NCBI GenBank assembly: GCA_021323755.1
Contig: JAJPKJ010000072.1
Location: 1-38,482 of the forward strand
Length of the DNA stretch: 38,482 nt
Source: Chitinophagales bacterium
GTDB taxonomy: Bacteria > Bacteroidota > Bacteroidia > Chitinophagales > Chitinophagaceae
Reading direction: 5' to 3'
The position numbers and the translations under genes are program-made. Below the pieces are notes generated by a model. It saw only the letters and a list, made by a program, of their open reading frames with translations. It was not told the origin of the DNA and made no database searches. Positions 22,572 through 32,949 of the stretch are shown in pieces (the stretch's first letter is position 1; every line of letters starts with the position of its first letter).

Positions 22572-23609
22572 ATGTCCTTTATTGATGAGGTGCTCCAACA
22601 ACCTGCATATGGCTGGAAAAATGAAAAAGGCGAACTCGTGAAGCCGACTCTGAGGGAATTATTCAGTGAAATGTTTTCCCGAATTAATATTTTCTCCACA
22701 CGAAAAAACTGGATCTCAGTAATGAGCCTGCTGATGTCTGTATGTTTGCTTCCATTTTTTATTCTTTTTATCTTCTATTTTTTTTCTATTAAATTACTCA
22801 TTGTCTTTATTATCTACAGTATGATCATTATGAGTACTCATGGTACAATTTGGTTCCACCGGTATTGCACGCATAAGGCTTACACTTTCAGTCACAGGAT
22901 CTGGCGTTTCTTAGTTCAGAATCTTGTAATCAAGACATTCCCCGAAGAGCTTTACGTCGTATCCCACCATGTTCATCACGTTAAATCCGATCAGCCCGGC
23001 GATCCTTATAATTCACAAGCTGGTCTTATGTATTGTATGCTGGCAGAAGTGAATCACCAGAGTATCGCAAGAGATCTTTCAGAAAAGGATTATAATAAAG
23101 CAGCTCATTTTATTCGCCACTCGGGTGTGCATATCAATTCCTACACTCAATATCTCAAATGGGGATCGATTGCTTCTCCGGCTTATACAATAATGTTATG
23201 GCTTACCAACTGGATTTTTTGGTATGGCATCTTTTATTTAATCGGGGGTAATGCCCTCGCCTGTACATTCTTTAGCGCAACGCTTTTCTGGACCGTTTTT
23301 GTGCGGGCTTTCAATTATACCGGGCATGGCAGCGGCAAAAAAAAACATGTTGATGGTATAGACTTTGATCGCAGCAATTTATCCATCAATCAAACGCGCC
23401 CAGGTTTATTTTCAGGTGAGTGGCATAATAATCATCATCTTTTTCCGGTAAGTGCGCGGGCGGGATTCTTACCCTATCAGCTCGATCTGGCCTGGATCTT
23501 CATTTACTGCATGTATAAGATAGGGGTAGTATCCTCCTACCACGATTCGAAAAAAGAATTCCTACGCAAATACCAGCACCATAAAACCATTTACAAGGTT
23601 AATCAATAG
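22572..23609 (+). CDS. Acyl-CoA/acyl-lipid delta-9-type fatty acid desaturase
   Basis: A 345 aa di-iron membrane desaturase. All three histidine boxes are present: HRYCTH (H96, H101), HHVHH (H132-H136) and HNNHH (H285, H288, H289). Two hydrophobic blocks (about 48-90 and 200-245) fit the usual four-helix hairpin topology. It introduces a cis double bond in saturated acyl chains and needs O2, so it affects membrane fluidity. The leader from the predicted promoter is long, about 220 nt, and structured. No Crp/Fnr box is seen, unlike the preceding stress genes. The regiospecificity is inferred from box sequences only. Confidence 0.93.
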   Translation: MSFIDEVLQQPAYGWKNEKGELVKPTLRELFSEMFSRINIFSTRKNWISVMSLLMSVCLLPFFILFIFYFFSIKLLIVFIIYSMIIMSTHGTIWFHRYCTHKAYTFSHRIWRFLVQNLVIKTFPEELYVVSHHVHHVKSDQPGDPYNSQAGLMYCMLAEVNHQSIARDLSEKDYNKAAHFIRHSGVHINSYTQYLKWGSIASPAYTIMLWLTNWIFWYGIFYLIGGNALACTFFSATLFWTVFVRAFNYTGHGSGKKKHVDGIDFDRSNLSINQTRPGLFSGEWHNNHHLFPVSARAGFLPYQLDLAWIFIYCMYKIGVVSSYHDSKKEFLRKYQHHKTIYKVNQ

Positions 23610-23670
23610 TTCCCTGCTGATTTACTGATCCGATGGATATTCCAACCCAACTGCATTGCATCTGCAATTG

Positions 23671-23766
23671 AATAATTTTCGCAGACAATATCCTTGAATC
23701 TTTTTCTTATTTATGACTTGTTGCATATCAGGAAAATTCGGGTAGCTGAAGTCCTGCGAAATTATT
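23671..23766. repeat. Long-range inverted repeat between convergent genes
   Basis: AATAATTTTCGCAG (23671-23684) is the reverse complement of CTGCGAAATTATT (23754-23766) apart from one missing A, enclosing about 69 bp. It lies between the convergent desaturase and glucan synthase genes. It could be a 3' UTR structure or a small palindromic element. No T-run marks it as a simple terminator. Confidence 0.45.
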
Positions 23767-23798
23767 TTAAGGCAATGGTCAAATTTCAAAACTCCCTA

Positions 23799-26700
23799 TC
23801 AAAACGAAATAATTGCCTGAACAAAATGTTCCCTATTATCATTTACAAGATGAATCACATTATCGGGTTGGTCATTACCATCAACACTCATTTTTGAGCC
23901 TTTATTTTCATCCGCATTTAAAATCGTAATGTGATATATCGTTTGTTCGTAACGATAATCAACATTAAAAGATCTCCATTGTGCAGGCACACAGGGTTCA
24001 ATACGCAAAATCTTTTCTTCCCGTTTCAATCCCAAAAAAGACTCAATGATCAGCTGATACATCCATCCGGCTGATCCGGTGTACCAGGTCCAGCCACCGC
24101 GACCAGCATGCTTTTCAGCGGCATATACATCTGCTGCAATAACATAAGGCTCCGCCTTGTAAACAACAGCTTCATTAATGGATTTGGAATGATTAACCGG
24201 GTTGATCATTGACACTAATTCCCATGTGCGATCATTCTTGCCCATAGCAGCAAATGCCATGGTCAACCAAACTGCTGCGTGCGTATATTGTCCACCATTT
24301 TCGCGCACGCCGGCAACATACCCTTTTATGTATCCCGGATTCAAATCTGATTTATCAAAAGCAGGATTTAATAATTGAATTAATGAAATGTCTTTTCTCA
24401 CCAGGTTTTTATAAGCAGACTCCATCGCGATTTCAGACCGCGTATTATTGCCTGCACCCGAAAGCACCGACCAGCTTTGCGAAATAGAATCTATCCGGCA
24501 TTCTTCATTAACATGCGAACCAAGCGGGCTACCGTCATCAAAATAAGCGCGCCTGTACCATTCGCCATCCCATCCATTTTCTTCGATATTAATTCGCAGT
24601 TTCTCCGCTTCGGCTTTACATTTTTCTGAAAAGCCGGGATCATTTTGTGTCGCTGAAATTTTTGAAAATTTCACTAACACATCATACAAGAAAAATGCAA
24701 GCCAGACACTTTCTCCTTTGCCATGAACGCCGACTTTATCCATTCCGTCATTCCAATCTCCCGAGCCCATCAATGGCAGACCATGAATACCAAAACGCAA
24801 ACAATTATCAATGGCACGAACGCAGTGATTATATAATGTATCGGATAGTCCGGAGTTTGAGGGCAGATCATAACAAGATTCTTCATCGGCATTTAATAAT
24901 CGCCCCTCCAAAAAACTTACCTGCTCTTTTAAAATTAAAATATCTCCTGTGTGATCGATATAGCGGTTAGTCACAAAGGGCAGCCACAAAAAATCATCGG
25001 AGCACTTTGTACGTACACCCCTTCCCAATGGAGGATGCCACCAATGCTGCACATCCCCCTCTTTAAATTGCCTCGATGCATGAAGAAGAATCTGCGAACG
25101 CACAAGTTCGGGTTGGGTATGAATAAGCGAAAGCACATCCTGCAGCTGATCGCGAAACCCAAATGCACCGCCGGACTGATAGTAACCACTCCTCGCCCAG
25201 ATGCGGCATGCAAGCGCCTGGTAATTCAACCATCCATTCGCAATGAAATTCAATGCACTGTCCGGGGTTTGTATGTGCACCGCTCCCAACACTTTGTTCC
25301 AATAAGCATATACCTTCTGAAGCGCCTCGTAAGCTGCACTGCTGCCACGAAATTTTCGCACAATTTCAACCGCTTCATGATGATCTTTTGCAGCACCAAC
25401 ACGAAAAACAATTTCATGTTCCTGCCTTCCCGCAATGTTAAAGGAAACCTGCAATGCCGTACATGCATCTAAACCTGCGCCGATTCTACCAGAGAGTCTT
25501 GCACGGCTCATTGCATCCGGATTTGCAAGCGTCCCGTTTCGACCGATAAATTCGGTGCGGTCCGTGGTGAAGGTTCGTGAAACATCATCGGTATCAAAAA
25601 ATGAAACATATTCGGAGAATTCAGCGCTGTAAGGATTGGTTGTGAAGACGGCGCCACTTTCAGCATCTAAATCTGAAATAAGATGCATTGCAGATTTTGA
25701 ACGCAGATCACCAAGCACCCATTCCATGTACCCGGTAAAAGATAATTTTCTGGCTCTCTCCGACTGATTTTTGATTTTCAACACAACAAATTTCACGGAT
25801 GCTTCCATATCAACAAATACTTTTACTTCAGATTCAATATTGTCTTCACTATATTCAAACACACTGTAGCCGAAGCCATGCCTTGTGATGTAAGCGTTTC
25901 TCCCTTTTGCATACGAGGGCATCGGTGTCCAAAAATGACCGCTCTCTTCGTCGCGCAAATAAAAAACTTCACCGCTGCAATCGCTAACGGGATCATTGCT
26001 CCATGGCGTCAATCTGAATTCGTGCGCATTTTCCAGCCATGTATATGCTTGCCCGCTTTCTGAGATAACCGTTCCGAAATTCGGGTTGGCAATAACATTC
26101 ACCCAGGGCAAAGGGGTGCTCTTTTTATTGTCAGTAGTGATAACATATTCCCTGCCATCATTGGTGAATCCCCCGAAACCATTTAAAAAAATAAGATCAT
26201 TACGGAGTTGTACAGATGTTGATACAGATGCATAAAATTTTTGCGGAGTGAAGGCGGGCATCAGCGTTTTTACCTTGCCTCTTTTGTTAACCTGTTCTTC
26301 CAGTGTGCCCCAACTATCGGTAATGATCATACGTGAAACTGCCTGGAACAAAATTCTGTCTTCGTTTGATATCTGATCAGAATTTCTAATAAAAATGCCA
26401 CCCGGCCTGTCTCTGAGGTCGGCAGCAATGCCGGGAGATAACAATGCAAGTATCTGGTTTTGTAAGATTTGCCTATAGCCTCCGTGATCCTCATTCCATA
26501 TGACAAGATCAACCATTAATCCTTTTAAACGCCAGTAAGCGTGGGCCTGTACCAGTTGTTTTACGAGTTCAATATTTGAAGGGTCTTCAATGCGCAATAA
26601 TACGATCGGCAGGTCTCCCGATATGGAGTAGCTCCATAATGCTGACTGCCCGCGATGATTTTTTATTATTATGGATGGATCTGCGCGTAATAAAGGATTA

Positions 26701-29700
26701 GCATATATTACCGAGCTGGCAAGCTTTCCGTAAAGTTGAGCATCGGATTCTGCAGCATTAATTTGCCGGAGCATCACTTGCCCGTGTGTCCATGATAATT
26801 CAAAAACACGATCGGTGAGCGCGCGGTCCTGGAACTTTTCAATAAGCCCGCTACAAATTTCTTTTGTTTCACTGATGCCGAAGACCATGTCAACGATTGC
26901 CGAGTGTTGCGGCTCAATTATTATTTTATATTTCATAGCAACGATCGGGTAAAGTACAGCCCCTTCCGTATCTGATAATACCGTGTTGTTATTAATGGCA
27001 TGGGGATTTGCAATGGTATTTCCTCTGCCGATAAATTGCATGCGGTCTGTTTCATAAGAAATATGTTTTATTTCTGCACCGTGCGCTTTCATCAAATGAA
27101 ACATCCACGGTGGCTGCTCATCTATTGATCTTGGTCTTCGCGTGCAAATGATCGCATTGCGTTGTTTCACGATTTCCGTTTCAACAAAAAGTTCGCTGAA
27201 TACCGGGTGCAGATCATCGGAAATAGCAGAAGCGAGCACTACTTCCGCATAGCTTGTAATCTCCAGCTGTCGCGGTTTTCGCGAGCGGTTGGTGAGATGC
27301 ACACGTCTTATCTCAATATCATCTTCGGGTGACACCACTATTTCCGTATGTGTTTCTATATCGTGATCACGTCGCCGGAATTCTGCTCGCCCTTGCGAAA
27401 AAACAACTTCATAATTTTTGCTTTGTTTTAAAGTTGGCTGAAATGCCGATGACCACAATGCATCGTTATCAAGATCCCGTATGAAACAAAAATTTCCCCA
27501 GTTATCGCAAGTGGGATCTTCCCGCCATCTGGTTATCGCTATATTATTCCATTTACTGTAGCCTCCGCCGGCATTGGTTATCATCACATGGTATCTTCCG
27601 TTTGACAATAGCTGCACCTCTGGTATTGGCGTGTTCGGCGTAGTAATAATGCGCATTTCAGGATTACCCGGAGCAACGCTCGCGTCAGCAGCATGTGTGT
27701 ATATGGTATAAGAAGGAATAGCCAGCGGTATCCTTTCCTGAAGTAATAATATAGTGGCCTGAAACTGTGCTTCTGCTTCAAATCTTTTTTGCATCGGCTG
27801 ATCCAGCAGTAAATAACTTATTGCAAGAAAACTCATTCCCTGATGATGTATCATGAATGATCTCACAACCGCTTCAGATTGTCCGCGAGGCAATCGTGAA
27901 GGTGAATAATCTATTGCTTCAAAAAATCCATACCTTCCTTCATAACCGTCTGCCGAAAGTTTCTCCAGATTTCTGCATGCCTCTTCCGGGGCAATCATGA
28001 GTGCCATGGCTGACGCATACGGTGCTACTACCAAATCCTCTCCCAGTCCACGTTTCAGTCCAAGTCCCGGCACGCCGAACGCACGATACTGATAATTAAG
28101 AAGCGAATCGAACATATTGTATCCCGACTCAGAAACACCCCATGCAACATCATGTTGTCTTCCATATTCAATTTGCTTTTGTACAGTTGATTTATAGGTT
28201 TGATCAAGTAAAGTATTTCTGTAAGTAGGCATCACCAGCAGGGGCATGAGGTATTCAAACATAGATCCGCTCCACGAAAGAAGAATGGGTGCGCCGGCTG
28301 TGTTGGTGAGTTGTCTTCCTAATGCGAACCAGCTTTCCTGCGGGATCTTTCCCTGCGCTATGGCAACAAAAACACCAAGCCGCTCTTCGGATGCCAACAG
28401 ATCGTAAAAACTTGCATCACGGCGATTCTCATCTACATTATATCCGATAGATAACAGATTCTGTGATTTATCAAAAAGGAAATCATAATCCATGTTTACT
28501 AATTCTGCACACTGCTCCGCCAGGCGCTTTGCTATTTCAATACGATTTCTTGCATTCTTACCCGCTTCAGCAATTTGCGTTATGAGGGTGCCGAGCCATT
28601 CATTTTCTTCTTTGCTGTTGTCATCGGAATAATGTTGTTTGATCACCGGCAATAAATTCATTTCCAGACTTGCAATATCTTCTATAGTCGGGATCCCCAG
28701 TATTCCCGGCAGATCATGAAATTTTGATGAGAGAAGGTTTTTTAATACCAGCCAGGGAGCAAAAAGAATCAGTTCATCATGCACATTGCGGCATTGGGTA
28801 ACAAGCGCCAGCGCCCATTTGTATGTCTCAATTGGCAAGTCATGATCTTTGAATTCTCTCAAAATATTTTCTGCATGCGATAAAAAGCGTACAACATACA
28901 GATAGTGCGTTTCGAGCGTTATGATCTGAAGTTCGTTTGCAGATTCAACATCCTTTTCAAATTGTTTTATTGTTTTATGGTCGCTGGTCTTGTCTGCCAG
29001 AATTCTTATGGTATCCGTTAATCCATGCAAAAATTCCGGGCTGATGATTTTTTGATTGGGTATTGCAACTAAACCCTGTCTTAAGGTGAGCAAATGCCCT
29101 GCAAGATTGCCACTGTCAACAGTTGAAACATATCTGGGGGTCAGCGGTCTCAAAGAATGTGTATCGTACCAGTTTAAAAAATGACCATTGTATTTTTCAA
29201 GAGCAGTCATTGTGCTGATGGTGTTTGCTGTTCGCTCCACCAGTTGTCCGTTTGTAATATATCCAAAATCGAATGCCGTAAGATTGGCAAGCAGAGCAAG
29301 CCCCATATTGGTAGGGGAAGTACGGTGAGCAATTCTTTCAACAGGATGTTCCTGGTAATTGTCCGGCGGCAACCAGTTATCTTCCAGTGAAACAAAATTT
29401 TCAAAATAAGCCCATGTTTTCCTGGCGATCCTGCGCAAAAAGATATTTTGCTTCTCCGATATTTTCGCTTCCTGCTTGGTCAGTGGTAAACTAAGCCACC
29501 ACGAAATCCCAGGCGATAGTATCCATGAAATTAAAAATGGCAAAGCCACAATTAGAGTGATGGAGGAATGGGTGACGAGGTAAAACAGAGTGATCAATGA
29601 TAACAGGATCGGAAACCACATGGAAAAATAAGTCGCCACCAAGCTTTTATTTTTATGGTTAGATCTTGCCAGTGAATGATCCCACTCGAGCAATTTCTTG

Positions 29701-32543
29701 TGCGAGAATAATATACGCCAGCCGGTACGAATGATAGCATCACAATTGACATATGCCTCGTAAGGAAGGCATATTAAGATAAAAATATTCTGAATGAACT
29801 GGTTTGCCACGGAGCGGATGGAAATAAACAGATGCTGCCGGAATTGCGCTTCCTCGGGTCTTTTCCAAATAATTTCCCAGCTGAAATTGATTAATGAAGG
29901 CAGAATAATGATTGCCGTAATGATTAACGACCACAGCCATGATGATTGTAATATCGTCCATCCAAAAATCAGTAGTGCAACCATTGCCGGCGGCACGAGG
30001 CTTCTGCGGAGGTTGTCAAATATTTTCCATTTCGACAATAATGATAAAGAATTGCGCTGTAGTTTCTTATTTCCACCTGGAACAAAAGGCAATATCCAGG
30101 TTGCGATTTGCCAATCACCGCGAATCCAGCGGTGGCGGCGTTTCATATCAGCGATATAACGTGTCGGATATTTTTCATATAGCTGCACATCACTTACTAA
30201 ACCTGATCGTGCATAACAACCTTCAAGCAGATCGTGGCTCAGTATCCGGTTTTCAGGGAAACGACCGCCAAGCACTTTTTCAAACATATCAATTTCATAA
30301 ATTCCTTTGCCGATAAATGAGCCTTCCTGAAAAAGATCCTGATATACATCGGAAGTGGTGCGTGTGTAAGGATCTATCCCCGGTTCATTGCCATGCATCT
30401 GCGCAAACATAGAGCCATCTTCATCGGGCAAACTAACGGAAACGCGTGGTTGAAGAATAGTGTAACCCTCTGTTACACGTTTCTTTTTTTCGTTGTACAA
30501 AGCGCTATTTAAGGGATGCGCCATAGAAGCAATCAATTTCCGTGCAGCATCACGCGGCAATTGCGTATCGGTATCCAGCGTGATCACATATTTTACCTGG
30601 TGAAGAATATTTTCCTCGCCAATGATCGCACTGAAAAAAAACTTTGCTCCCTCTTTATTTTTCAACAATGCATTCAGGTCACCAAGTTTCCCGCGCTTGC
30701 GCTCATACCCCATCCACCTTTTTTCCAACCCATTCCATTTTCGCGGACGATGGAAAAGAAAAAACTTGTCATTTCCCTCCCTCCTGTATTTTTTATTGAG
30801 GTCTTCGATTTTCGTTGTAGCCATTTCAAGAAGCCCTTCATCCTGTGGCAAGACTTCTTCGGCCGCATCTGCGAAATCAGTCAGCAATCCAAAGTGCAGG
30901 TTATCATCTTTATTGGCAAGAAAACGCACTTCAATGCCTTCAACCAATTTATCTAATTCTTCAAAACTTGTCAGCAATGTTGGAATCACTATCAATGTGC
31001 GGCAATTACCAGGTATCCCTTTTGAAAAATCCATGCGTGGCAGTGCGTCCGGTTTAACAATTAATGCAGAGAACCAATTGACAATCGTTACAGCCAGCTG
31101 ACTTGAACATATAAGAGAAAGAAATATCAGGGATAGTAAAAGCCAGTCGCGCAATCCGTCTGCATGTGCTTTAGCAATGATGAATCCTGCAAATACAAAT
31201 GTGATCAGTCCCATTGATATGAAATAAAAAGCAAACGAGAACCGGCTGAAAATTTTTTGAATGATATCTGCGACAGAAAATTTTAATCCTATTGATCTTT
31301 CTAATAGGGGCAGCCTTTTGTTAATAAGAAAATACCCCACATGAGATTTACGGTAGTCCTCACCCTCAGATGCATGATTTTTGATTGTTAGATCAAGTGC
31401 AATCTGAGCAACTTCTTTTTCTGATATTTCGGTTCTTGTCGCCAGCTTTTCAACCACGTGCCGGTAGTGATCGCGTGTAAAAAAATCCATTTTCGCATAA
31501 ACTTCTGCAGCATCCAGGCGAAGTGTTTGCTCAACAACACTTGTCGCTTCAACAAATTCGCGCCAGTCTGTTGTACCCAAGAAACGGAGACTTCCGATAC
31601 TGTTACTCATGGAAACCTGCTCTGCAGCCTGTTTCTGATTTTCGAGATGAACCAATTCATCCGTGGTCACCCCATTTTCAGAAAGACGCTGCTCTATCCA
31701 GTTGAGCGGTAAGGAAAGTGTAGAACCTTTGCCCTGCAAGCGACGTGTTAACTCCGCAACAAATGAACTTTCCAGAGGAGGCCCCGAACGCGCCATATCT
31801 GCGATCACCAGTATTAGACTTTTGGGATCCTTTTCCGCAGTCTCCGTCATTTCATCCGCCCAGTAATCTGCCATATTCTTATTAATGCGACTGATCGCGA
31901 TCTGCGCTGCAAGCCGACGGAGATTTTCTATCAATGCCAGGCGAAGCATGATCGGAATTGCCCACAGCTCGCCCAGTTTAAGATCATTGACTGTCTGGTA
32001 AGAGGTGATAAAATTACTCAGTCCTTTTATGTCAACCCGCCCATCACTGTGGGAAATAATTTCAAGCGCAATGTCATAAACGCGTGGCAATCCCATGGAT
32101 GGTCCTTCCGAAAGCTGCGGCAGATCTGAGCTGTAGCCTTTTGGTAAATGCCGTTTACCAGTTCGTATCTGTTCTTCAATCAAATAAAAATTATCCAACA
32201 GCCACTCGCCGGCCGGTGATATCCTGCTTGTTTCTTTCACTGATTCTGTCAGCAGGTTGTGCACTTCAATGAGCAATTCCTCATTGTCAGCAAGTCTTTT
32301 TAAGAGTTGCTCTGTTTTCTGCCCTGAAAATAAACTGTGACTTTTCGCAACCGTTTTTGCATATTGATCCATCTGCTCTGCACTGAAAAGCTCAGCCCGG
32401 ATGGGCGGTTTTTCGCCCGCATATTTTTTTACCAGGTTTTGTCCGGGAAAAGATACCCGCAAATGAGACAGCATTTCCTGTATCGGGTTATTCTTCAATA
32501 TATCTTGTATCGGGTTATTTTTCACGTGTAATTTTTTCCCCAA
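23799..32543 (-). CDS. Cyclic beta-1,2-glucan synthase (NdvB/Cgs type)
   Basis: A giant 2914 aa inner-membrane enzyme that initiates, elongates and cyclises beta-1,2-glucan. Order: an N-terminal soluble region (1-420); helices about 430-500; a GT84 glycosyltransferase (about 500-860) with TLDTDTQLP near 656 and RRHRWIRGDW near 806; more helices (about 825-1020); a glycoamylase-like domain (about 1070-1560, with WSGSMFEYLMP); then GH94-type phosphorylase modules, the catalytic one with GSGDWNDGMD near 2599. Length matches proteobacterial NdvB/Cgs (about 2830-2870 aa). The first 25 residues contain a duplicated NNPIQ(D/E)(I/M)L segment. The gene is monocistronic between convergent and divergent-like neighbours. 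In rhizobia and Brucella the product acts in osmoadaptation and host interaction; the role in a Bacteroidota cell is unknown. Confidence 0.95.
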   Translation of the reverse strand: MGKKLHVKNNPIQDILKNNPIQEMLSHLRVSFPGQNLVKKYAGEKPPIRAELFSAEQMDQYAKTVAKSHSLFSGQKTEQLLKRLADNEELLIEVHNLLTESVKETSRISPAGEWLLDNFYLIEEQIRTGKRHLPKGYSSDLPQLSEGPSMGLPRVYDIALEIISHSDGRVDIKGLSNFITSYQTVNDLKLGELWAIPIMLRLALIENLRRLAAQIAISRINKNMADYWADEMTETAEKDPKSLILVIADMARSGPPLESSFVAELTRRLQGKGSTLSLPLNWIEQRLSENGVTTDELVHLENQKQAAEQVSMSNSIGSLRFLGTTDWREFVEATSVVEQTLRLDAAEVYAKMDFFTRDHYRHVVEKLATRTEISEKEVAQIALDLTIKNHASEGEDYRKSHVGYFLINKRLPLLERSIGLKFSVADIIQKIFSRFSFAFYFISMGLITFVFAGFIIAKAHADGLRDWLLLSLIFLSLICSSQLAVTIVNWFSALIVKPDALPRMDFSKGIPGNCRTLIVIPTLLTSFEELDKLVEGIEVRFLANKDDNLHFGLLTDFADAAEEVLPQDEGLLEMATTKIEDLNKKYRREGNDKFFLFHRPRKWNGLEKRWMGYERKRGKLGDLNALLKNKEGAKFFFSAIIGEENILHQVKYVITLDTDTQLPRDAARKLIASMAHPLNSALYNEKKKRVTEGYTILQPRVSVSLPDEDGSMFAQMHGNEPGIDPYTRTTSDVYQDLFQEGSFIGKGIYEIDMFEKVLGGRFPENRILSHDLLEGCYARSGLVSDVQLYEKYPTRYIADMKRRHRWIRGDWQIATWILPFVPGGNKKLQRNSLSLLSKWKIFDNLRRSLVPPAMVALLIFGWTILQSSWLWSLIITAIIILPSLINFSWEIIWKRPEEAQFRQHLFISIRSVANQFIQNIFILICLPYEAYVNCDAIIRTGWRILFSHKKLLEWDHSLARSNHKNKSLVATYFSMWFPILLSLITLFYLVTHSSITLIVALPFLISWILSPGISWWLSLPLTKQEAKISEKQNIFLRRIARKTWAYFENFVSLEDNWLPPDNYQEHPVERIAHRTSPTNMGLALLANLTAFDFGYITNGQLVERTANTISTMTALEKYNGHFLNWYDTHSLRPLTPRYVSTVDSGNLAGHLLTLRQGLVAIPNQKIISPEFLHGLTDTIRILADKTSDHKTIKQFEKDVESANELQIITLETHYLYVVRFLSHAENILREFKDHDLPIETYKWALALVTQCRNVHDELILFAPWLVLKNLLSSKFHDLPGILGIPTIEDIASLEMNLLPVIKQHYSDDNSKEENEWLGTLITQIAEAGKNARNRIEIAKRLAEQCAELVNMDYDFLFDKSQNLLSIGYNVDENRRDASFYDLLASEERLGVFVAIAQGKIPQESWFALGRQLTNTAGAPILLSWSGSMFEYLMPLLVMPTYRNTLLDQTYKSTVQKQIEYGRQHDVAWGVSESGYNMFDSLLNYQYRAFGVPGLGLKRGLGEDLVVAPYASAMALMIAPEEACRNLEKLSADGYEGRYGFFEAIDYSPSRLPRGQSEAVVRSFMIHHQGMSFLAISYLLLDQPMQKRFEAEAQFQATILLLQERIPLAIPSYTIYTHAADASVAPGNPEMRIITTPNTPIPEVQLLSNGRYHVMITNAGGGYSKWNNIAITRWREDPTCDNWGNFCFIRDLDNDALWSSAFQPTLKQSKNYEVVFSQGRAEFRRRDHDIETHTEIVVSPEDDIEIRRVHLTNRSRKPRQLEITSYAEVVLASAISDDLHPVFSELFVETEIVKQRNAIICTRRPRSIDEQPPWMFHLMKAHGAEIKHISYETDRMQFIGRGNTIANPHAINNNTVLSDTEGAVLYPIVAMKYKIIIEPQHSAIVDMVFGISETKEICSGLIEKFQDRALTDRVFELSWTHGQVMLRQINAAESDAQLYGKLASSVIYANPLLRADPSIIIKNHRGQSALWSYSISGDLPIVLLRIEDPSNIELVKQLVQAHAYWRLKGLMVDLVIWNEDHGGYRQILQNQILALLSPGIAADLRDRPGGIFIRNSDQISNEDRILFQAVSRMIITDSWGTLEEQVNKRGKVKTLMPAFTPQKFYASVSTSVQLRNDLIFLNGFGGFTNDGREYVITTDNKKSTPLPWVNVIANPNFGTVISESGQAYTWLENAHEFRLTPWSNDPVSDCSGEVFYLRDEESGHFWTPMPSYAKGRNAYITRHGFGYSVFEYSEDNIESEVKVFVDMEASVKFVVLKIKNQSERARKLSFTGYMEWVLGDLRSKSAMHLISDLDAESGAVFTTNPYSAEFSEYVSFFDTDDVSRTFTTDRTEFIGRNGTLANPDAMSRARLSGRIGAGLDACTALQVSFNIAGRQEHEIVFRVGAAKDHHEAVEIVRKFRGSSAAYEALQKVYAYWNKVLGAVHIQTPDSALNFIANGWLNYQALACRIWARSGYYQSGGAFGFRDQLQDVLSLIHTQPELVRSQILLHASRQFKEGDVQHWWHPPLGRGVRTKCSDDFLWLPFVTNRYIDHTGDILILKEQVSFLEGRLLNADEESCYDLPSNSGLSDTLYNHCVRAIDNCLRFGIHGLPLMGSGDWNDGMDKVGVHGKGESVWLAFFLYDVLVKFSKISATQNDPGFSEKCKAEAEKLRINIEENGWDGEWYRRAYFDDGSPLGSHVNEECRIDSISQSWSVLSGAGNNTRSEIAMESAYKNLVRKDISLIQLLNPAFDKSDLNPGYIKGYVAGVRENGGQYTHAAVWLTMAFAAMGKNDRTWELVSMINPVNHSKSINEAVVYKAEPYVIAADVYAAEKHAGRGGWTWYTGSAGWMYQLIIESFLGLKREEKILRIEPCVPAQWRSFNVDYRYEQTIYHITILNADENKGSKMSVDGNDQPDNVIHLVNDNREHFVQAIISF

Positions 32544-32895
32544 AAATTATTTTCCGGAGCGTTTATTTTAAATACTGTGATTAATGCAAGATTCAAACCG
32601 AAGTTTTTTCAAGAAATTACGCCTTAATTAAATCCACTTCCATTGTCAAATTAAAATATAGAATCACTGGATTCATATGCTGAGTAAACGATGGTGCTGA
32701 CTAATAACCACAAAACGAGGTCATAACATTAATATGGTTAAAGGTAAACAAAGAATAAAGAAATGATAATATTAAAATCGTATCGAAAAAAACCTGAATA
32801 AAAATGGCATTTATTATAAACATAAATATTAATAAATCTAACAGTAATGACTAGACGAAGAATTAATCCCGGTTTTCTTTACTGATACGGCAAAT
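32544..32895. other. Intergenic region upstream of the glucan synthase
   Basis: About 350 bp, very AT-rich, with no ORF I would support. The glucan synthase promoter should lie here on the minus strand; the nearest -7-like sequence is TTAATTTG (32647-32654, minus), one base off TAnnTTTG and unsupported otherwise. No Crp/Fnr box or TTATGTAA repeat was found. Confidence 0.4.
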
Positions 32896-32927
32896 AAAAA
32901 ACCATCCCGGAAATATCCGGAATGGTT
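32896..32927 (-). terminator. Intrinsic terminator after the fasciclin gene
   Basis: An 11 bp stem (32900-32910 with 32917-32927, one G-T wobble), loop of six, and a T-run on the minus strand. It lies 22 bp beyond the stop. Confidence 0.85.
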
Positions 32928-32949
32928 GAATAATGATCTTACGATCCAA

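Noticed and set aside
22280-22585. 101 aa plus-strand ORF overlapping the desaturase start
   Set aside because: It overlaps the direct-repeat promoter and the foldable leader, has no family resemblance, and ends inside the desaturase gene.
24951-25472. 173 aa plus-strand ORF inside the glucan synthase
   Set aside because: It lies antisense within conserved GH94-type sequence, with Cys/His/Arg-rich composition typical of a spurious frame.
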